Shown: positions 1 to 11,580, counted from the first letter of the stretch. The stretch: DNA of 64,000 nucleotides from Noviherbaspirillum humi (GCF_900188095.1 NZ_FZOT01000016.1:62001-126000), one strand, 5' to 3'. Program-made: numbers and translations. The notes: generated by a model not told the origin, from the letters alone.

Positions 1-204
1 CATCTCACGCGGTTCCGGCGTGCCTGGTAACAAATTGTCAGCTTTGAAAGAGCGTGTTAGGCGGCTTGTCCATGGATCGTCGCTGGGTTAAACGCAGCCT
101 TATGACGCTGCAGAAACCAAGCAGCCTGCACCGGTTCTAAAGGCTTTCATGCCAACACGATGGGACAGCCGGCCGCCGGCATGGCGTCGTCCCGAGGAGC
201 AGCC

Positions 205-987
205 ATGCAGCAGCAGATGTTTCCCGGCTTCAGCGCCGACTGGGAGCGCGCGCCCGAGCCGGACCTCAAGTCGCGCGCGCTGGAGGCGCACCAGCGGTTG
301 TGCGCCCACTACGGCTGCCCGCTTCATTACTTCCACTCGATCGACCCTTTGAGCGAGCTGGTGTCCGCCCTGCTGTCGCACCGCACCCGCAACCGGGATT
401 CGGCCGCCGCCTTTCGCGCGCTGCGCGAGCGCTTCCCCGACTGGGCGGCGGTGCGCGATGCGCCGGTGCAGGAAGTACAGGAGGCGATTTCCACCTGCAC
501 CTGGCCGGAACAGAAGGCCCCGCGCATACAGTCGGTGCTGACGGAAGTCGGCCGCCGCCTCAACGGCGAGCTGTCGCTCGACTTCCTGCGCGACTGGCCG
601 GTGGCACAGGCGCGCGCCTGGCTGGAAACGATTCCCGGCGTCGGCCCCAAGACCAGCGCGGCGGTTATCTCCTTCAGCTCGCTGCGCGGCAAGGCCCTGC
701 CGGTGGACAGCCACCATCACCGGGTAGCGGCGCGGCTCGGCCTGATTCCGGAAAGCCTGCCGGTCGGCGCGTCGCACGACGTGCTGGAAGCGCAATTGCC
801 GCCGGACTGGGATGCGCAGCAGGTGTATGACAATCACCAGGTGCTGATGCGGCACGGGAAAGACACCTGCACCTGGCGCGAGCCGAAATGCAGGCAATGC
901 CTGCTGCTCGACATGTGCCCGCATGGGCAGGGGCGCGTGGGAGAGAAGCGGGGGAGCCTGCGGGAAGGGGATCGGCGGGTGCCTTAG
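205..987 (+). CDS. Endonuclease III-like DNA glycosylase (HhH-GPD, 4Fe-4S)
   Basis: A 260-residue base-excision-repair type protein of the Nth/HhH-GPD superfamily. The helix-hairpin-helix reads IPGVGPKTSAAV, with the expected catalytic lysine at residue 149 and the catalytic aspartate of the VDSHHHRV motif at residue 168. The C-terminus carries the iron-sulfur cysteine pattern C-x6-C-x2-C-x5-C (C222, C229, C232, C238). ATG 205 is chosen over the in-frame upstream ATG 160 because GAGGAG lies five bases before it. The usual LSAQxTD signature is replaced by LSHRTRN, so it is a divergent subfamily rather than canonical Nth, and its substrate is open. Confidence 0.88.
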   Translation: MQQQMFPGFSADWERAPEPDLKSRALEAHQRLCAHYGCPLHYFHSIDPLSELVSALLSHRTRNRDSAAAFRALRERFPDWAAVRDAPVQEVQEAISTCTWPEQKAPRIQSVLTEVGRRLNGELSLDFLRDWPVAQARAWLETIPGVGPKTSAAVISFSSLRGKALPVDSHHHRVAARLGLIPESLPVGASHDVLEAQLPPDWDAQQVYDNHQVLMRHGKDTCTWREPKCRQCLLLDMCPHGQGRVGEKRGSLREGDRRVP

Positions 988-1089
988 TCGGCGTCTGATT
1001 GCCTATGGAGCGGCGTTTTAAAGACCATACTCCCGTAGCATTGCCCAGACTTCCTGAATATCGCCATTGAGATCCTGCCTGGTTAGATG

Positions 1090-1557
1090 TCATCGAATTT
1101 CATCGACCGTATCAAACATCGGATCGCCTTTCCGATAAGGCGCATAGACCCAGACTTCTTTCGCGCTGGAGCGCTTCGCCTCCGGGATGTCCTCAGGATA
1201 CAGGTATAGCTTGCCGCCCAACTGGTAAGACTTGATCTCGAACCCGCCTATGTCGTGCTCCTTGACCATATGACGCATGTCTTCATCGACCCCGGTATAG
1301 GTCAAGCAAGTCGACTGATAGTCCGGATAAACTTCCTCATCCAAAATCTGCTTCATTTCTGGATCGAAGTACCTTGCAAAGTCCTCGGCCGGGAATATCT
1401 TGACGACCACCTCGCAGTCGGCAGCGAAACCCGGCGCCATGAGCAGGATTTCCTCAATCAAGGATGGGTAACTGATTTCCGGGTCCAAGACTTTGGCTTT
1501 CCGGTCTGATGGATGCGGACCGCTGCTCTCAATGATTGCGATGTAGGGGGTGGTCAT
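1090..1557 (-). CDS. Hypothetical protein, acidic, about 155 aa
   Basis: I do not recognise the family. The protein starts MTTPYIAIIESSG and has no signal peptide or membrane segment. It contains several aromatic and acidic stretches (FARYFDPEMKQILDEEVYPDY) and ends FDTVDEIR. An upstream in-frame TTG at 1638 would add 27 residues; ATG 1557 is preferred because MTTPYIAI begins a beta-strand-like conserved-looking segment, although neither start has a clear Shine-Dalgarno. It stands alone, convergent with the glycosylase gene. Confidence 0.6.
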   Translation of the reverse strand: MTTPYIAIIESSGPHPSDRKAKVLDPEISYPSLIEEILLMAPGFAADCEVVVKIFPAEDFARYFDPEMKQILDEEVYPDYQSTCLTYTGVDEDMRHMVKEHDIGGFEIKSYQLGGKLYLYPEDIPEAKRSSAKEVWVYAPYRKGDPMFDTVDEIR

Positions 1558-1962
1558 AATGGCAGGCGCGGACGCAATAACGAAACGGGTTTTGCCACTC
1601 AGCTGAACCGCTCGACAGGCAGGTTCATATTCGTACAAGGTTGGCGCTTCTACTTTTCTGCAATCGCTTTCTTCAGCGATCCGATACGGTCCTTACTTCC
1701 TTAACAAATGCAATTTAACATGTAGCTAGGGGCGATGTATTAGGTACGTAGCGTAAGCATAATTTTTTACCAACGGCTTCATCCGTAATGACTCCAATTG
1801 ATCCTCCAGCAGCACGCGTCTGTATCACGTCCTGTCTTTCATGAGGGCTGTCGTAGACATTCACAGGAATGATTACTCATAACACCAATTGAAATTGGGA
1901 ATCATGGCTGGCAAGGCATATCTTGAATACACAGCAGCACAATTCAAGGAAAGGAAAGTGCC
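1558..1962. other. Intergenic region, no gene seen
   Basis: About 400 bases between two divergently oriented genes. It is AT-richer than the surrounding genes and contains a small inverted repeat, CCAATTGAAATTGG, near 1885. It presumably holds the promoters of both flanking genes, but I could not assign -35/-10 boxes with confidence. Confidence 0.4.
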
Positions 1963-2124
1963 ATGACCACCACCTCCAACGCCAAGCGTTCCACCGGCCT
2001 GTCTGTGAGCGGCCTGGTTGATGTCCTGGCTAGCACCTTAGCCATGAAGCATGCCGTCTCCGTTGGCCACAGCGTCAGCCGCGAGCAGCTCGACAAGGTT
2101 CGCGCGATCGCCGATGCCATCTAA
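1963..2124 (+). CDS. Small protein, 53 aa, unknown function
   Basis: A short ORF that begins MTTTSNAKRSTG and ends RAIADAI. A strong ribosome binding site (AAGGAAAG) sits at the right distance, and a Rho-independent terminator follows 41 bases after the stop, so it has a complete small transcription unit of its own. The composition is soluble, Ser/Thr/Ala/Val rich, with a predicted helical C-terminus (REQLDKVRAIADAI). Codon choice is GC-rich like that of the neighbours. No family is recognised. The flanking signals are the main evidence that it is translated. Confidence 0.65.
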   Translation: MTTTSNAKRSTGLSVSGLVDVLASTLAMKHAVSVGHSVSREQLDKVRAIADAI

Positions 2125-2165
2125 GCCTCGCCGCGCTCGACGCGGACATCCGCGGTAACACTGAA

Positions 2166-2190
2166 ATGCCAGCTTGAATGCTGGCATTTT
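2166..2190 (+). terminator. Rho-independent terminator of the 53-aa gene
   Basis: Perfect 8-bp stem ATGCCAGC / GCTGGCAT with a six-base loop, followed by TTTT and then GCTTTG. It lies just after the 53-aa ORF. Confidence 0.8.
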
Positions 2191-2360
2191 GCTTTGCATC
2201 TATGGTTCGTTGCCGGTTGCAGCCGGCTGTGCGGGGATGCTTTCTTATGCCGTGCTGAATTGCCCGTTGCTTCCCCTTGGCTGCCAGATGCGCACTATCA
2301 AGCTTATGGAAGTGACCTGCCCAGTCTCTTCTGGCAGACGAACGGTTGTCCTTGCTGCTG

Positions 2361-2453
2361 CCAGATCACCCCAATCATGCCTGGTGCATGGACTTCGTGC
2401 ATGATGCTCTGGCCGATGGCATGCGCATTCGGTGTCTGAACCTGGTCGACGAC
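2361..2453 (+). pseudogene. Fragment of IS3-family transposase OrfB
   Basis: A roughly 30-codon stretch reads HAWCMDFVHDALADGMRI followed by RCLNLVDD. This is the first catalytic-aspartate segment of IS3-family integrase-type transposases (typical form WSMDFVHDALADGRRF...VVDD). The similarity ends on both sides and no inverted repeats or OrfA are visible, so it is a relic. The rest of 2191-2845 shows no gene I can support. Confidence 0.65.
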
Positions 2454-2845
2454 ATCACCATCCTGCCTCCTGCGCGCCCGCATTGGAACGACACGTCGCG
2501 CAGGCGACGATCATTCACCAACCCGCGCTTGGCAGCATCAAGATCTCGTTGTCGTTTTGACGTCAACGCTTGCCTTGATGGCGTTCGAGTAGGGGCAAGT
2601 ACCATGCGTCGTCTCAACGAGCCGACTGGCTTCCTCAGCCGGTAAGCCAGGAAAACTTGACTCGCTTGCTCCGGATATCAATACAAGGGAAGCCCAATTG
2701 AGACAGGGCCTGCCGCCGAAAACTTCTTTTCAATCCGAAGCATAAGAAAGCTCGCAATAGCGAGCTGCTCATCGACAAATGCGAAGCGGACCTCGGGACA
2801 CGATGCGGAGCGCCATCGAAGACACAGGATCCATTCAAGAATTTG

Positions 2846-2880
2846 AAAAGGGGCTGCCCAGTGCATGGGTAACCCCTTTT
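2846..2880 (-). terminator. Terminator downstream of katG
   Basis: AAAAGGGG and CCCCTTTT arms (2846-2853, 2873-2880), extended inward by near-complementary TGCCCA/TGGGTA. It ends in a T-run when read on the minus strand. It starts 16 bases after the katG stop and could also act in the other direction. Confidence 0.8.
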
Positions 2881-2895
2881 CATCGTAGTGCCGGT

Positions 2896-5223
<2,328 letters not shown>

Positions 5224-5365
5224 TCAAATCCGCGGATGATAGGCCTGGTGGCCACGCCTTGTAACGCAGAAATAACCGATCGCGGTTCGGTATCCCTTAT
5301 CGGCGCCATGGAAAACGAAACTTGTTCTTGCAGCTTGAAATTTACAGCTTCGAGCGCTTCGCGTT

Positions 5366-5695
5366 TCAGAGGACCGATTTCTCATCTGGCGTCGATGCGC
5401 CTTGCTCACGCTTGACGGCATTGCGGCGTGCCACCCAATAGGTCGCCCCCACGGGTCCATAGCGCTCTTCATGGAGTTCGCCCCGCTCAAGCGTGAACGT
5501 GTCCCCCGGAAGCAGGTGACGTGTCGTCCCTTTGCATGTCAACCACATTTCGCCCTGCACGACCACGGCCTCCGCATCGAAAGGATGGCTGTGAGTACCC
5601 TGCTGCGAATTCGGCTCCCAACGCCGTTCCAGCGCTTCGTCGTGTCCACTGGCAAGTGCTTCCCGTTCAAAAGTTTTGAAATCGATTTTGTTCAC
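5366..5695 (-). CDS. Small cupin-domain protein
   Basis: A 109-residue single-domain cupin. The metal-binding motif region reads SQQGTHSHPFDAEAVVVQGEMWL, and the second motif reads LLPGDTFTLERGELHEERYG. It starts with GTG 5695, preceded by AAGGAG seven bases upstream. The substrate is unknown; small cupins of this type are often dioxygenases, isomerases or ligand sensors. It lies just downstream of a truncated hydrolase gene on the same strand, so the two may once have formed an operon. Confidence 0.8.
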   Translation of the reverse strand: MNKIDFKTFEREALASGHDEALERRWEPNSQQGTHSHPFDAEAVVVQGEMWLTCKGTTRHLLPGDTFTLERGELHEERYGPVGATYWVARRNAVKREQGASTPDEKSVL

Positions 5696-5725
5696 GCTCT
5701 GCTCCTTGATTGAGTGGACATTTGA

Positions 5726-5905
5726 TCAACGTGGAAAAGCAATCACACGGTATCCGGCAGCAATCAGCGCCGGCACCTGAGCCTCCCACGAGCGGCCGCT
5801 CAACGGCCAGCCGTGAATAATGACGACGGCCTTTCCGTGGCCATAGTCTTCGTAATGAATTTCGATTGGACTGGTCGCTTCCTTGCCGACTGTCAACCTG
5901 GGCAT
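5726..5905 (-). pseudogene. Truncated alpha/beta hydrolase, N-terminal 59 residues
   Basis: The reading frame starts MPRLTVGKEA after an AGGGGACC ribosome site. It runs through the oxyanion-hole motif VVIIHGWPLSGRSWEAQVPA to AAGYRVIAFPR and then stops. Chloroperoxidase-type alpha/beta hydrolases are about 275 residues and continue after GYRVI with the nucleophile elbow and catalytic triad. None of that follows here; the next gene on the strand is the cupin. The remnant could not be catalytic. Confidence 0.75.
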
Positions 5906-6258
5906 CCCGGGTCCCCTGAAAAGGTAAACGGTTAGCTAAAACACAAGATGTCTAAGACACACGACCAGCATAGCCAGTTCTACGGCATGGGGAAAATTGA
6001 TTAATTTTATTTACTTGATAGGGTTACAACTGCACTTCCGAGTGAGGGATTGATGATCCGGAGTAAAAGCAAACTGAAAGGGAAAAGCTGATCCGCGTAA
6101 TCTCACAAGCGCCAGCGAGGATGCTTTGCCGAGGTTGCTGAATGCCGGACTGGCCGCTTTTGGCCGCGCTCTGAAATATGTCCAGCTTCGCATCGCGGCA
6201 GAATCCGAGACCGGTTAACAGGTCGAATCCGGTTTGTCACAAGTGACGATTCATTGAG
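5906..6258. other. Intergenic, no gene seen
   Basis: About 350 bases of mixed composition between the broken hydrolase and a hypothetical gene. Only short, low-quality ORFs occur. I see no repeats, RNA structure or clear promoter. Confidence 0.4.
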
Positions 6259-6732
6259 CTACAACGGCACATCGTGTCCGAAATGCGGATCGAGGCTGCC
6301 CGTCTCCGCCAGTTCCTGCACCTCGGCGCGCGGGCTGTGCGCCTTGCCCAGCACCTCGCGCACGCGTTGCTCCCAGAGCTGCTTGTCGGTGAGCGGATTG
6401 TCGGGGTTGGCGGTGAATTCCTCGCGCTGCCCGAACAGGCGGCGCGCTTCGTCCAGCGGCAGACCGAGGGCCCGCGCCATCGGCAGAGCGGCCGGCACGC
6501 TGGCCGAGCCTTCGCCGCGGTAAAGAATGGCGCTGCCGTCCTCCGTCAGTCTCAGGCCGCGTTCGATGAAGCGGGGATGCTGGGCCAGCCAGCCTTCCGG
6601 TGAACAGACCGTACCGTCATCCAGCGTCGGGCCCTTGATGCTGCGCGGCGCGCCGAAGCGGATGGCGTCGTCCGGGATGCCATCGATGATGGCGAAGGCT
6701 TCGCTCAACAACGCCCTGGTGTCAGCATTCAT
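6259..6732 (-). CDS. Hypothetical protein, 157 aa
   Basis: A soluble acidic protein beginning MNADTRALLSEAFAIIDG, with a well-placed GAGGAG ribosome site seven bases before the ATG. It has no signal peptide or membrane helix. Internal features are a Gly/Pro-rich N-terminal third (RFGAPRSIKGPTLDDGTV) and a helical C-terminal half. I do not recognise the family. The gene stands alone and is divergent from the 232-aa gene that follows. Confidence 0.7.
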   Translation of the reverse strand: MNADTRALLSEAFAIIDGIPDDAIRFGAPRSIKGPTLDDGTVCSPEGWLAQHPRFIERGLRLTEDGSAILYRGEGSASVPAALPMARALGLPLDEARRLFGQREEFTANPDNPLTDKQLWEQRVREVLGKAHSPRAEVQELAETGSLDPHFGHDVPL

Positions 6733-6933
6733 GCGCCATTCTCCTCGCGAGGTGGGATGCCGCTTACTATATCGTCAAGGTCTTGCGCCTTCAACGCGAG
6801 CGGCGAGAAGCATGACCCCGCTCATGCGCGTCCGCGCCTCTTGCTCTACGCCTGATTTGATTTCCGATAAACGACTTTTCCACTGGAACTATTTCCCGCC
6901 GTAACTCACTAACGGTTCTATCGAAAGAGGACC

Positions 6934-7632
6934 ATGAAGCTGAGCACCACGGATATCAAGATGCTAAGCAGCGCGCTCGACATCGAGCGCTACCGCAAGA
7001 CCCGGGAAAAAGCCCATCCCGACACGCCTTACAACAAGCTGGTCGACAAGTTCTTCGCCAACAAGCCGGTGACGCTGCCGGAACTCAACGGCGCCTGTGA
7101 GAGCGAGGCCGCCTGCTGGGCCTACGTGCATTCATTGCTGCGCATCTTCCCGATGCATGCCGCCATGGCGCTGGAAGGCGAATGGAACGGCCAGGCGATT
7201 GCCAACGGCATGGTGCTGGCGCATGCGGTGACGCGCGCGACCGTGTTCCTGCCCCTGGACGCCTTCGTCTTCGTGTTCGCCACCCTGCTGCGCCACTCGC
7301 GCGACGGCGGCATCTCCTTCGCCCAGGTCGCCAAGTCGGCGGCCCAGGAGAAGGCACTGGACGACAACTGGTACGAGATCTTCAGCGGCTGGATCGGCGA
7401 CGTGATCGTGTCGCGCGAGCGCACGCTCGACCTGGCCATGCATACCGCCGGCGTACGCTTTGCCGCCATCGGCGAGCTGCTGGCGGCGCCGGCCGACAGC
7501 CTGACGCCTGCGGGCCGCGACCAGGCTTGCGTCGCGCTGGTGAAGGAGCTGCTGCTGGGCGAACGCAGGCTGGCATCGACGCCAGCCCGCCGTACCCGCG
7601 CGGTGCTGACGGAGCAGGCAGCACGCTCCTGA
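6934..7632 (+). CDS. Hypothetical protein, 232 aa, largely helical
   Basis: Starts MKLSTTDIKMLSSALDIERYR after AAAGAGG. The central part has two hydrophobic helical segments (YVHSLLRIFPMHAAMALEG and AVTRATVFLPLDAFVFVFATLL) in an otherwise soluble, Ala/Arg-rich protein. No known motif was found. It may be co-transcribed with the FAD oxidoreductase 104 bases downstream. Confidence 0.7.
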   Translation: MKLSTTDIKMLSSALDIERYRKTREKAHPDTPYNKLVDKFFANKPVTLPELNGACESEAACWAYVHSLLRIFPMHAAMALEGEWNGQAIANGMVLAHAVTRATVFLPLDAFVFVFATLLRHSRDGGISFAQVAKSAAQEKALDDNWYEIFSGWIGDVIVSRERTLDLAMHTAGVRFAAIGELLAAPADSLTPAGRDQACVALVKELLLGERRLASTPARRTRAVLTEQAARS

Positions 7633-7736
7633 CCGCGCTGTTGGAACAGGCAGCCCGCTGCCGCCCCTGCCGGAGAATCGACACGGCGGATGACTGGTAA
7701 GATCGTCTTCATCGACGATGGTTTCGGGAGGACGGC

Positions 7737-8921
7737 ATGGGCAGCGAGCGCCGGAAATACGATGTTCTGATCGCCGGCGGCGGCATCGTCGGCTGCTATG
7801 TTGCCTACTTCCTGAAGCAGCGCGCGCCGGCGATCGAAGTCGCGGTGGTGGAGCCGGACGCGACCTACGAATACGCCTCCACGGTGCGCGCCTCCGGCGG
7901 CGCCCGGCGCCTGTTCTCCTGCCCGGAGAACATCGAGATGTCCAACTTCAGCATCGAGCGCATCCGCCATTTCGCCGCCGAGATGGCGGTCGGCAACGAG
8001 CCGGCGCCGATAGACTGGGTGGAACAGGGCTATCTCTTCATCGTGGCGGGCGATGCCGCGATGCGCATGCTCGAGGAAAATGCCCGGGTGCAGCAGTCGC
8101 TCGGCGCCGATGTCCGCATGCTGGACCGCGACGGACTGCGCAGCCTGCTGCCATCCATGCATGTGGACGACCTCGACGGCGGCGCCTGGTCGCCCGGCGA
8201 TGGCTGGTGCGACCCGAACGGCTTCCTCCAGGGCACCCGGCGCAAGGTGAAGTCGCTCGGCGTCGAATTCATCCAGGACCGCGTCAGCGGCTTCGTGCTG
8301 AACAACGGCCGCATCAGCGCCGCCGCCCTGGGCGGGGGTGGCGTCATCGAAGCCGATCATTTCGTCAATGCCGCCGGCGCCTGGTCGGCCCAGGTGAGTG
8401 CCATGGCCGGCATGGCGCTGCCGGTGTCGCCGCTGCGCCGCTTCGAGCATTACTTCACCGGCCATCGCCAAATAGAGCCGCTGCCCTACGTGAAGGACCT
8501 GCAGCGCCTCGCCTTCCGCTCCGAGGGCCGCGGCTTCTCGGGCGGCCTGGTCAATTCGAATGAGCCGCGCGGATTCAACTTCGATGTCGACCACCGCTAT
8601 TTCGACGAAGTGGTGTGGCCGGCCCTGGCGCACCGCTTCCCGACGGCCTTCGGGGGCGTGAAATGCCACCGCACCTGGTCCGGCCTGTACGAGCAATGCG
8701 AGCTGGACGGCAATCCCATCATCGGCACGTGGACGGGAAATCATGAGAACTTTTATGTGGCCGCCGGGTTCTCCGGCCACGGCATGATGCATGCGCCGGC
8801 GGCCGGCCGCGCCATTGCCGAACTGATCGATGCCGGACGCTTCGAAACCATCGACCTCGGCCGCCTCGGTTATGAGCGCGTGATGAAAAACGAGCCTTAT
8901 CGGGAGCGCGGCATCCTGTAA
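7737..8921 (+). CDS. FAD-dependent oxidoreductase (DAO family)
   Basis: A 394-residue protein with an N-terminal dinucleotide-binding motif VLIAGGGIVGCYVAYFLK, a mid-domain VNAAGAWSAQV typical of D-amino-acid-oxidase-fold enzymes, and a C-terminal FYVAAGFSGHGMMHAPAAG that closes the FAD site. This fold oxidises amines such as sarcosine, glycine or D-amino acids; the actual substrate cannot be read from the sequence. A GGGAGGAC ribosome site precedes ATG 7737. There is no visible signal peptide, so it is likely cytoplasmic or peripheral. Confidence 0.88.
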   Translation: MGSERRKYDVLIAGGGIVGCYVAYFLKQRAPAIEVAVVEPDATYEYASTVRASGGARRLFSCPENIEMSNFSIERIRHFAAEMAVGNEPAPIDWVEQGYLFIVAGDAAMRMLEENARVQQSLGADVRMLDRDGLRSLLPSMHVDDLDGGAWSPGDGWCDPNGFLQGTRRKVKSLGVEFIQDRVSGFVLNNGRISAAALGGGGVIEADHFVNAAGAWSAQVSAMAGMALPVSPLRRFEHYFTGHRQIEPLPYVKDLQRLAFRSEGRGFSGGLVNSNEPRGFNFDVDHRYFDEVVWPALAHRFPTAFGGVKCHRTWSGLYEQCELDGNPIIGTWTGNHENFYVAAGFSGHGMMHAPAAGRAIAELIDAGRFETIDLGRLGYERVMKNEPYRERGIL

Positions 8922-9009
8922 CGGCGGAACGCGCTGCGCCAGCCTCTTCTCGCGCTATCGGCGCCGACGCGGTACCATCCCGGCGCGATCACAGTCGACA
9001 GGAAGGACG

Positions 9010-9414
9010 ATGAGCTTGCCACCCCTATCCCCCGAAACCATCATGCAGCTGGCCGAAGCGTCTGCCGTCGTTTCCGTGGCGTGCGCCTGCGCGAGGCAGC
9101 CGCATGCCAGCTGGGAGAGCCAGTCCACCAGCTTCCCCGAGGAGCTGCTGCAGCCGCTCGGCCGGGTGGCTTCCGAGGCCGACGAAGAGCCGACGGTGCG
9201 CGAGCATCATCCGCACGGCACCAACCTCTGGTCGCCGGATGCGCCCATCGCCCTCAACTACTATCCGGCCAACCGCAGCGAAATCTGGCAATGCCGCCAG
9301 TGCAGCCGCTGCTATCTGCGCTATACCGAATACGGCGGCTACTACGTCGACCGCCGCATCCGCGCCCTGCAGCCGGCGCTGATCACGCTCGCCCCTGCCG
9401 GCACCGAGGACTGA
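9010..9414 (+). CDS. Hypothetical protein with CxxCxxC motif
   Basis: A 134-residue protein preceded by AGGAAGGACG. The C-terminal half contains EIWQCRQCSRCYLRYTEYGG, a C-x2-C-x2-C cluster that could bind a metal. Two further Cys lie near residues 25-27 (VACACARQ). The function is unknown. Its stop lies five bases before the next ATG, so it is probably translationally coupled to the membrane protein downstream. Confidence 0.7.
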   Translation: MSLPPLSPETIMQLAEASAVVSVACACARQPHASWESQSTSFPEELLQPLGRVASEADEEPTVREHHPHGTNLWSPDAPIALNYYPANRSEIWQCRQCSRCYLRYTEYGGYYVDRRIRALQPALITLAPAGTED

Positions 9415-9418
9415 TGCC

Positions 9419-9811
9419 ATGAGATGGCGCCGGGCGGTGCTGGCGTGGCTGTTGATCGCCGCCGCGGAGTCGGTGCATGGCACGCTGCGCCGCCTCTTCC
9501 TGGAGCCGATGATGGGCGACCTGCCGGCGCGCCAGTTGAGCGTGGCCACCGGATCGCTCATCATCCTGCTCATCGCCTGCCTGTGCATACGCTGGATCGG
9601 CGCCCGCACCCTTCCCTTGCAGATCGGCACCGGCCTGCTCTGGGCGGGCTTGATGCTGGCCTTCGAGTTCGGGCTTGGCCTGGCGCTCGGCTACGACCGG
9701 GCGCGCATCCTGTCGGATTACGATCCCGCTCGCGGCGGCTTCCTGGCGGTCGGCATCGCCTTCATGGTCATGTCGCCGGTGCTGGCAGCACGGCTGCGTC
9801 ATTTCGGTTGA
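9419..9811 (+). CDS. Small integral membrane protein, 130 aa
   Basis: About four hydrophobic segments are visible (AVLAWLLIAAAESV, TGSLIILLIACLCIRWIGA, IGTGLLWAGLMLAFEFGLGLAL, FLAVGIAFMVMSPVLAARL), with positive residues at turn positions. No recognised family. The ATG overlaps the region just after the stop of the CxxCxxC gene, which suggests a two-gene unit. Confidence 0.7.
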   Translation: MRWRRAVLAWLLIAAAESVHGTLRRLFLEPMMGDLPARQLSVATGSLIILLIACLCIRWIGARTLPLQIGTGLLWAGLMLAFEFGLGLALGYDRARILSDYDPARGGFLAVGIAFMVMSPVLAARLRHFG

Positions 9812-10545
9812 GCGACGCAGCGCAAGCGGCGGCCATTGTTTGCCGTGGGTATTGGCCTTGGCCGCCGCTGCCGGGCTCGAACTGTGGAATCGTCTCTGCC
9901 CGAAATACCGTGCCAGCCAATACCGGCAATACTTGTCAGCCTGATGAAGCGGGCCGGCAGCAAGCCTCGAAAGAAGCGGCATCTCCTTGCATGGAGAATG
10001 ACACACACTTCATCGGCTTGATGATGTGTCGTTCCCGATTCATAAAGGCCGATTCAACGCCTTTGGACACTCGTCGATAACGCTGCCCGCTCACCCATAG
10101 CCATCCTCCTGTCGATGAGTCGATGATAGGTTCAGCAGCTTTCGACTCCCGCGCATTTGCACACTCCACGTTCATGGCAAGCAGTACAGGTGATGAACGA
10201 TCCGAAAGAAGGGTCTTTCGCCGGTCCGCTTTAGGCTACTGGACAAACTTCCCAAAAAATCAGGAGCGGAAATTCCGCCTTAAGACGGTGCCGCGGCAGA
10301 AAAGACATGGGGTAATTCCTCAAGGCCGCCCTGCGTTACAGCGGCGTCGCGAATCGCGGCATACCTTCTGACCCATCGCAATCTCCCGCCATCCATACGC
10401 AAAACCTTTGATCCCGATGCGTCCCGCACGGCTGTGCAATTGGTTTTTGCCAATGCATGCCATGGTCGCCGACGAAATACTGTCGTCTGCAACCGGCGAT
10501 GCTCGTCCGGTTTTCCGACAACCTTCATTACTCAAGGAGCCCGAG
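9812..10545. other. Intergenic, about 730 bases, no gene supported
   Basis: Several short ORFs exist on both strands but none has a good ribosome site, conserved-looking sequence or context. The last part should hold the promoter of the lipoprotein gene at 10546. No repeats or RNA-like folds stood out. Confidence 0.35.
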
Positions 10546-11580
10546 ATGCTCGAGAAAAAGAAAATCGCGGTGCTGGTTGCCGCCGCGATGCTGGTTGCAG
10601 CATGCGGCGGCGGAGGCGGCGATGGCAGCTCAAGCACGACTGCCGTCAATACCTCGGCAACCGGAAACCGCACTGCCACCGATACCACCGGCAGCGGCAC
10701 TACGACCACCGGAACCGGCAGCGGCACCTCCACCGGCGGCAGCACCGGCTCGGGCACTGCTGCCAGCCCCGCCACCGACCAGCAGCTCGCCGGCTACCTG
10801 GCGCTGGTGGCCGAGCAATTGGTTTACATCAAGCGCGACCGCTCCATTTACTTTCCGGTTGGCCTGACCGACTTCGAAGGCGCGACCGGCATGTACGATT
10901 TCGCCTCCGGCAGCAAGGATGGCGATGCCACCGCGCCGGTGCCGGCATCGGCGATCGCGCCGGCGGCGCCGTTGGCCGCTTTCGGGTTCCGCGTCGAAAA
11001 GGTGGTGCAGCGCACATCGGCGAGCCAGGCGGTAGCCAACCAGACGGTGGTCGGCCGCGTTGCCTTCGAACTGACCGAGCTGCCCGGTTCCCAGGGCATC
11101 GGCGCCGGAGAAGTGGCGGAAAGCATGAAGTTCGTGATCGACAAGGTGGAGCTGCAAAGCGATGCCAATGGCGAGCTGACGTCGGCACGCGCGCTGGACG
11201 GCGCCCAGCTCTACGTCTACGGCCGCAACGCAGCCGGCGTCGAGGTGCGCGAAACCCTGCCGGTGCCAGCCGGATCGGTGCGTCTGCTGCCGCTGTGGCA
11301 GCTGCTCGACCATGAGGGCGACACCACCAGCATCGTGCTGCTGGTCGATCTGGAAAACGCCTTCTCGCAGGCAGGCTCGAAGCTGGCCGCCCTGGAAAAC
11401 ATCGCCGGCCACTTCTCGATGCAGGCAACGCTTTCCTCCGTGCCGCTGGTGCGGCCGGCCACCGCCACCGTCGCGCAGCGCAACCTGGTCGGCCAGTCCA
11501 TCACCGTCAACAGCCAGCCGGCGGTCAGCGGCGGCGGCGTGAGCGGTTCCGCTTGGGTGCGCATGTATCCGCCACAGTAA
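10546..11580 (+). CDS. Predicted lipoprotein with Ser/Thr/Gly-rich linker
   Basis: A 344-residue protein. The signal peptide MLEKKKIAVLVAAAMLVAAC ends in a lipobox (LVAAC), followed by five Gly and a low-complexity Thr/Ser/Gly linker of about 50 residues. The remaining 260 residues form a beta-rich exported domain of unknown function. AAGGAGCCCGAG precedes ATG 10546, which is favoured over the in-frame upstream ATG 10408 because only the shorter form has the signal peptide at its N-terminus. It is likely anchored to the outer membrane. Confidence 0.8.
   Translation: MLEKKKIAVLVAAAMLVAACGGGGGDGSSSTTAVNTSATGNRTATDTTGSGTTTTGTGSGTSTGGSTGSGTAASPATDQQLAGYLALVAEQLVYIKRDRSIYFPVGLTDFEGATGMYDFASGSKDGDATAPVPASAIAPAAPLAAFGFRVEKVVQRTSASQAVANQTVVGRVAFELTELPGSQGIGAGEVAESMKFVIDKVELQSDANGELTSARALDGAQLYVYGRNAAGVEVRETLPVPAGSVRLLPLWQLLDHEGDTTSIVLLVDLENAFSQAGSKLAALENIAGHFSMQATLSSVPLVRPATATVAQRNLVGQSITVNSQPAVSGGGVSGSAWVRMYPPQ

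Noticed and set aside
100-924. 274-codon minus-strand ORF
   Set aside because: It is antisense to the endonuclease III-like gene; its sequence is Arg/Ala/His-rich shadow text without motifs.
2635-2883. 82-codon minus-strand ORF next to katG
   Set aside because: It runs through the katG terminator hairpin and has no ribosome site or family features.
7122-8792. 556-codon minus-strand ORF
   Set aside because: Antisense to two plus-strand genes; composition typical of a high-GC shadow frame.
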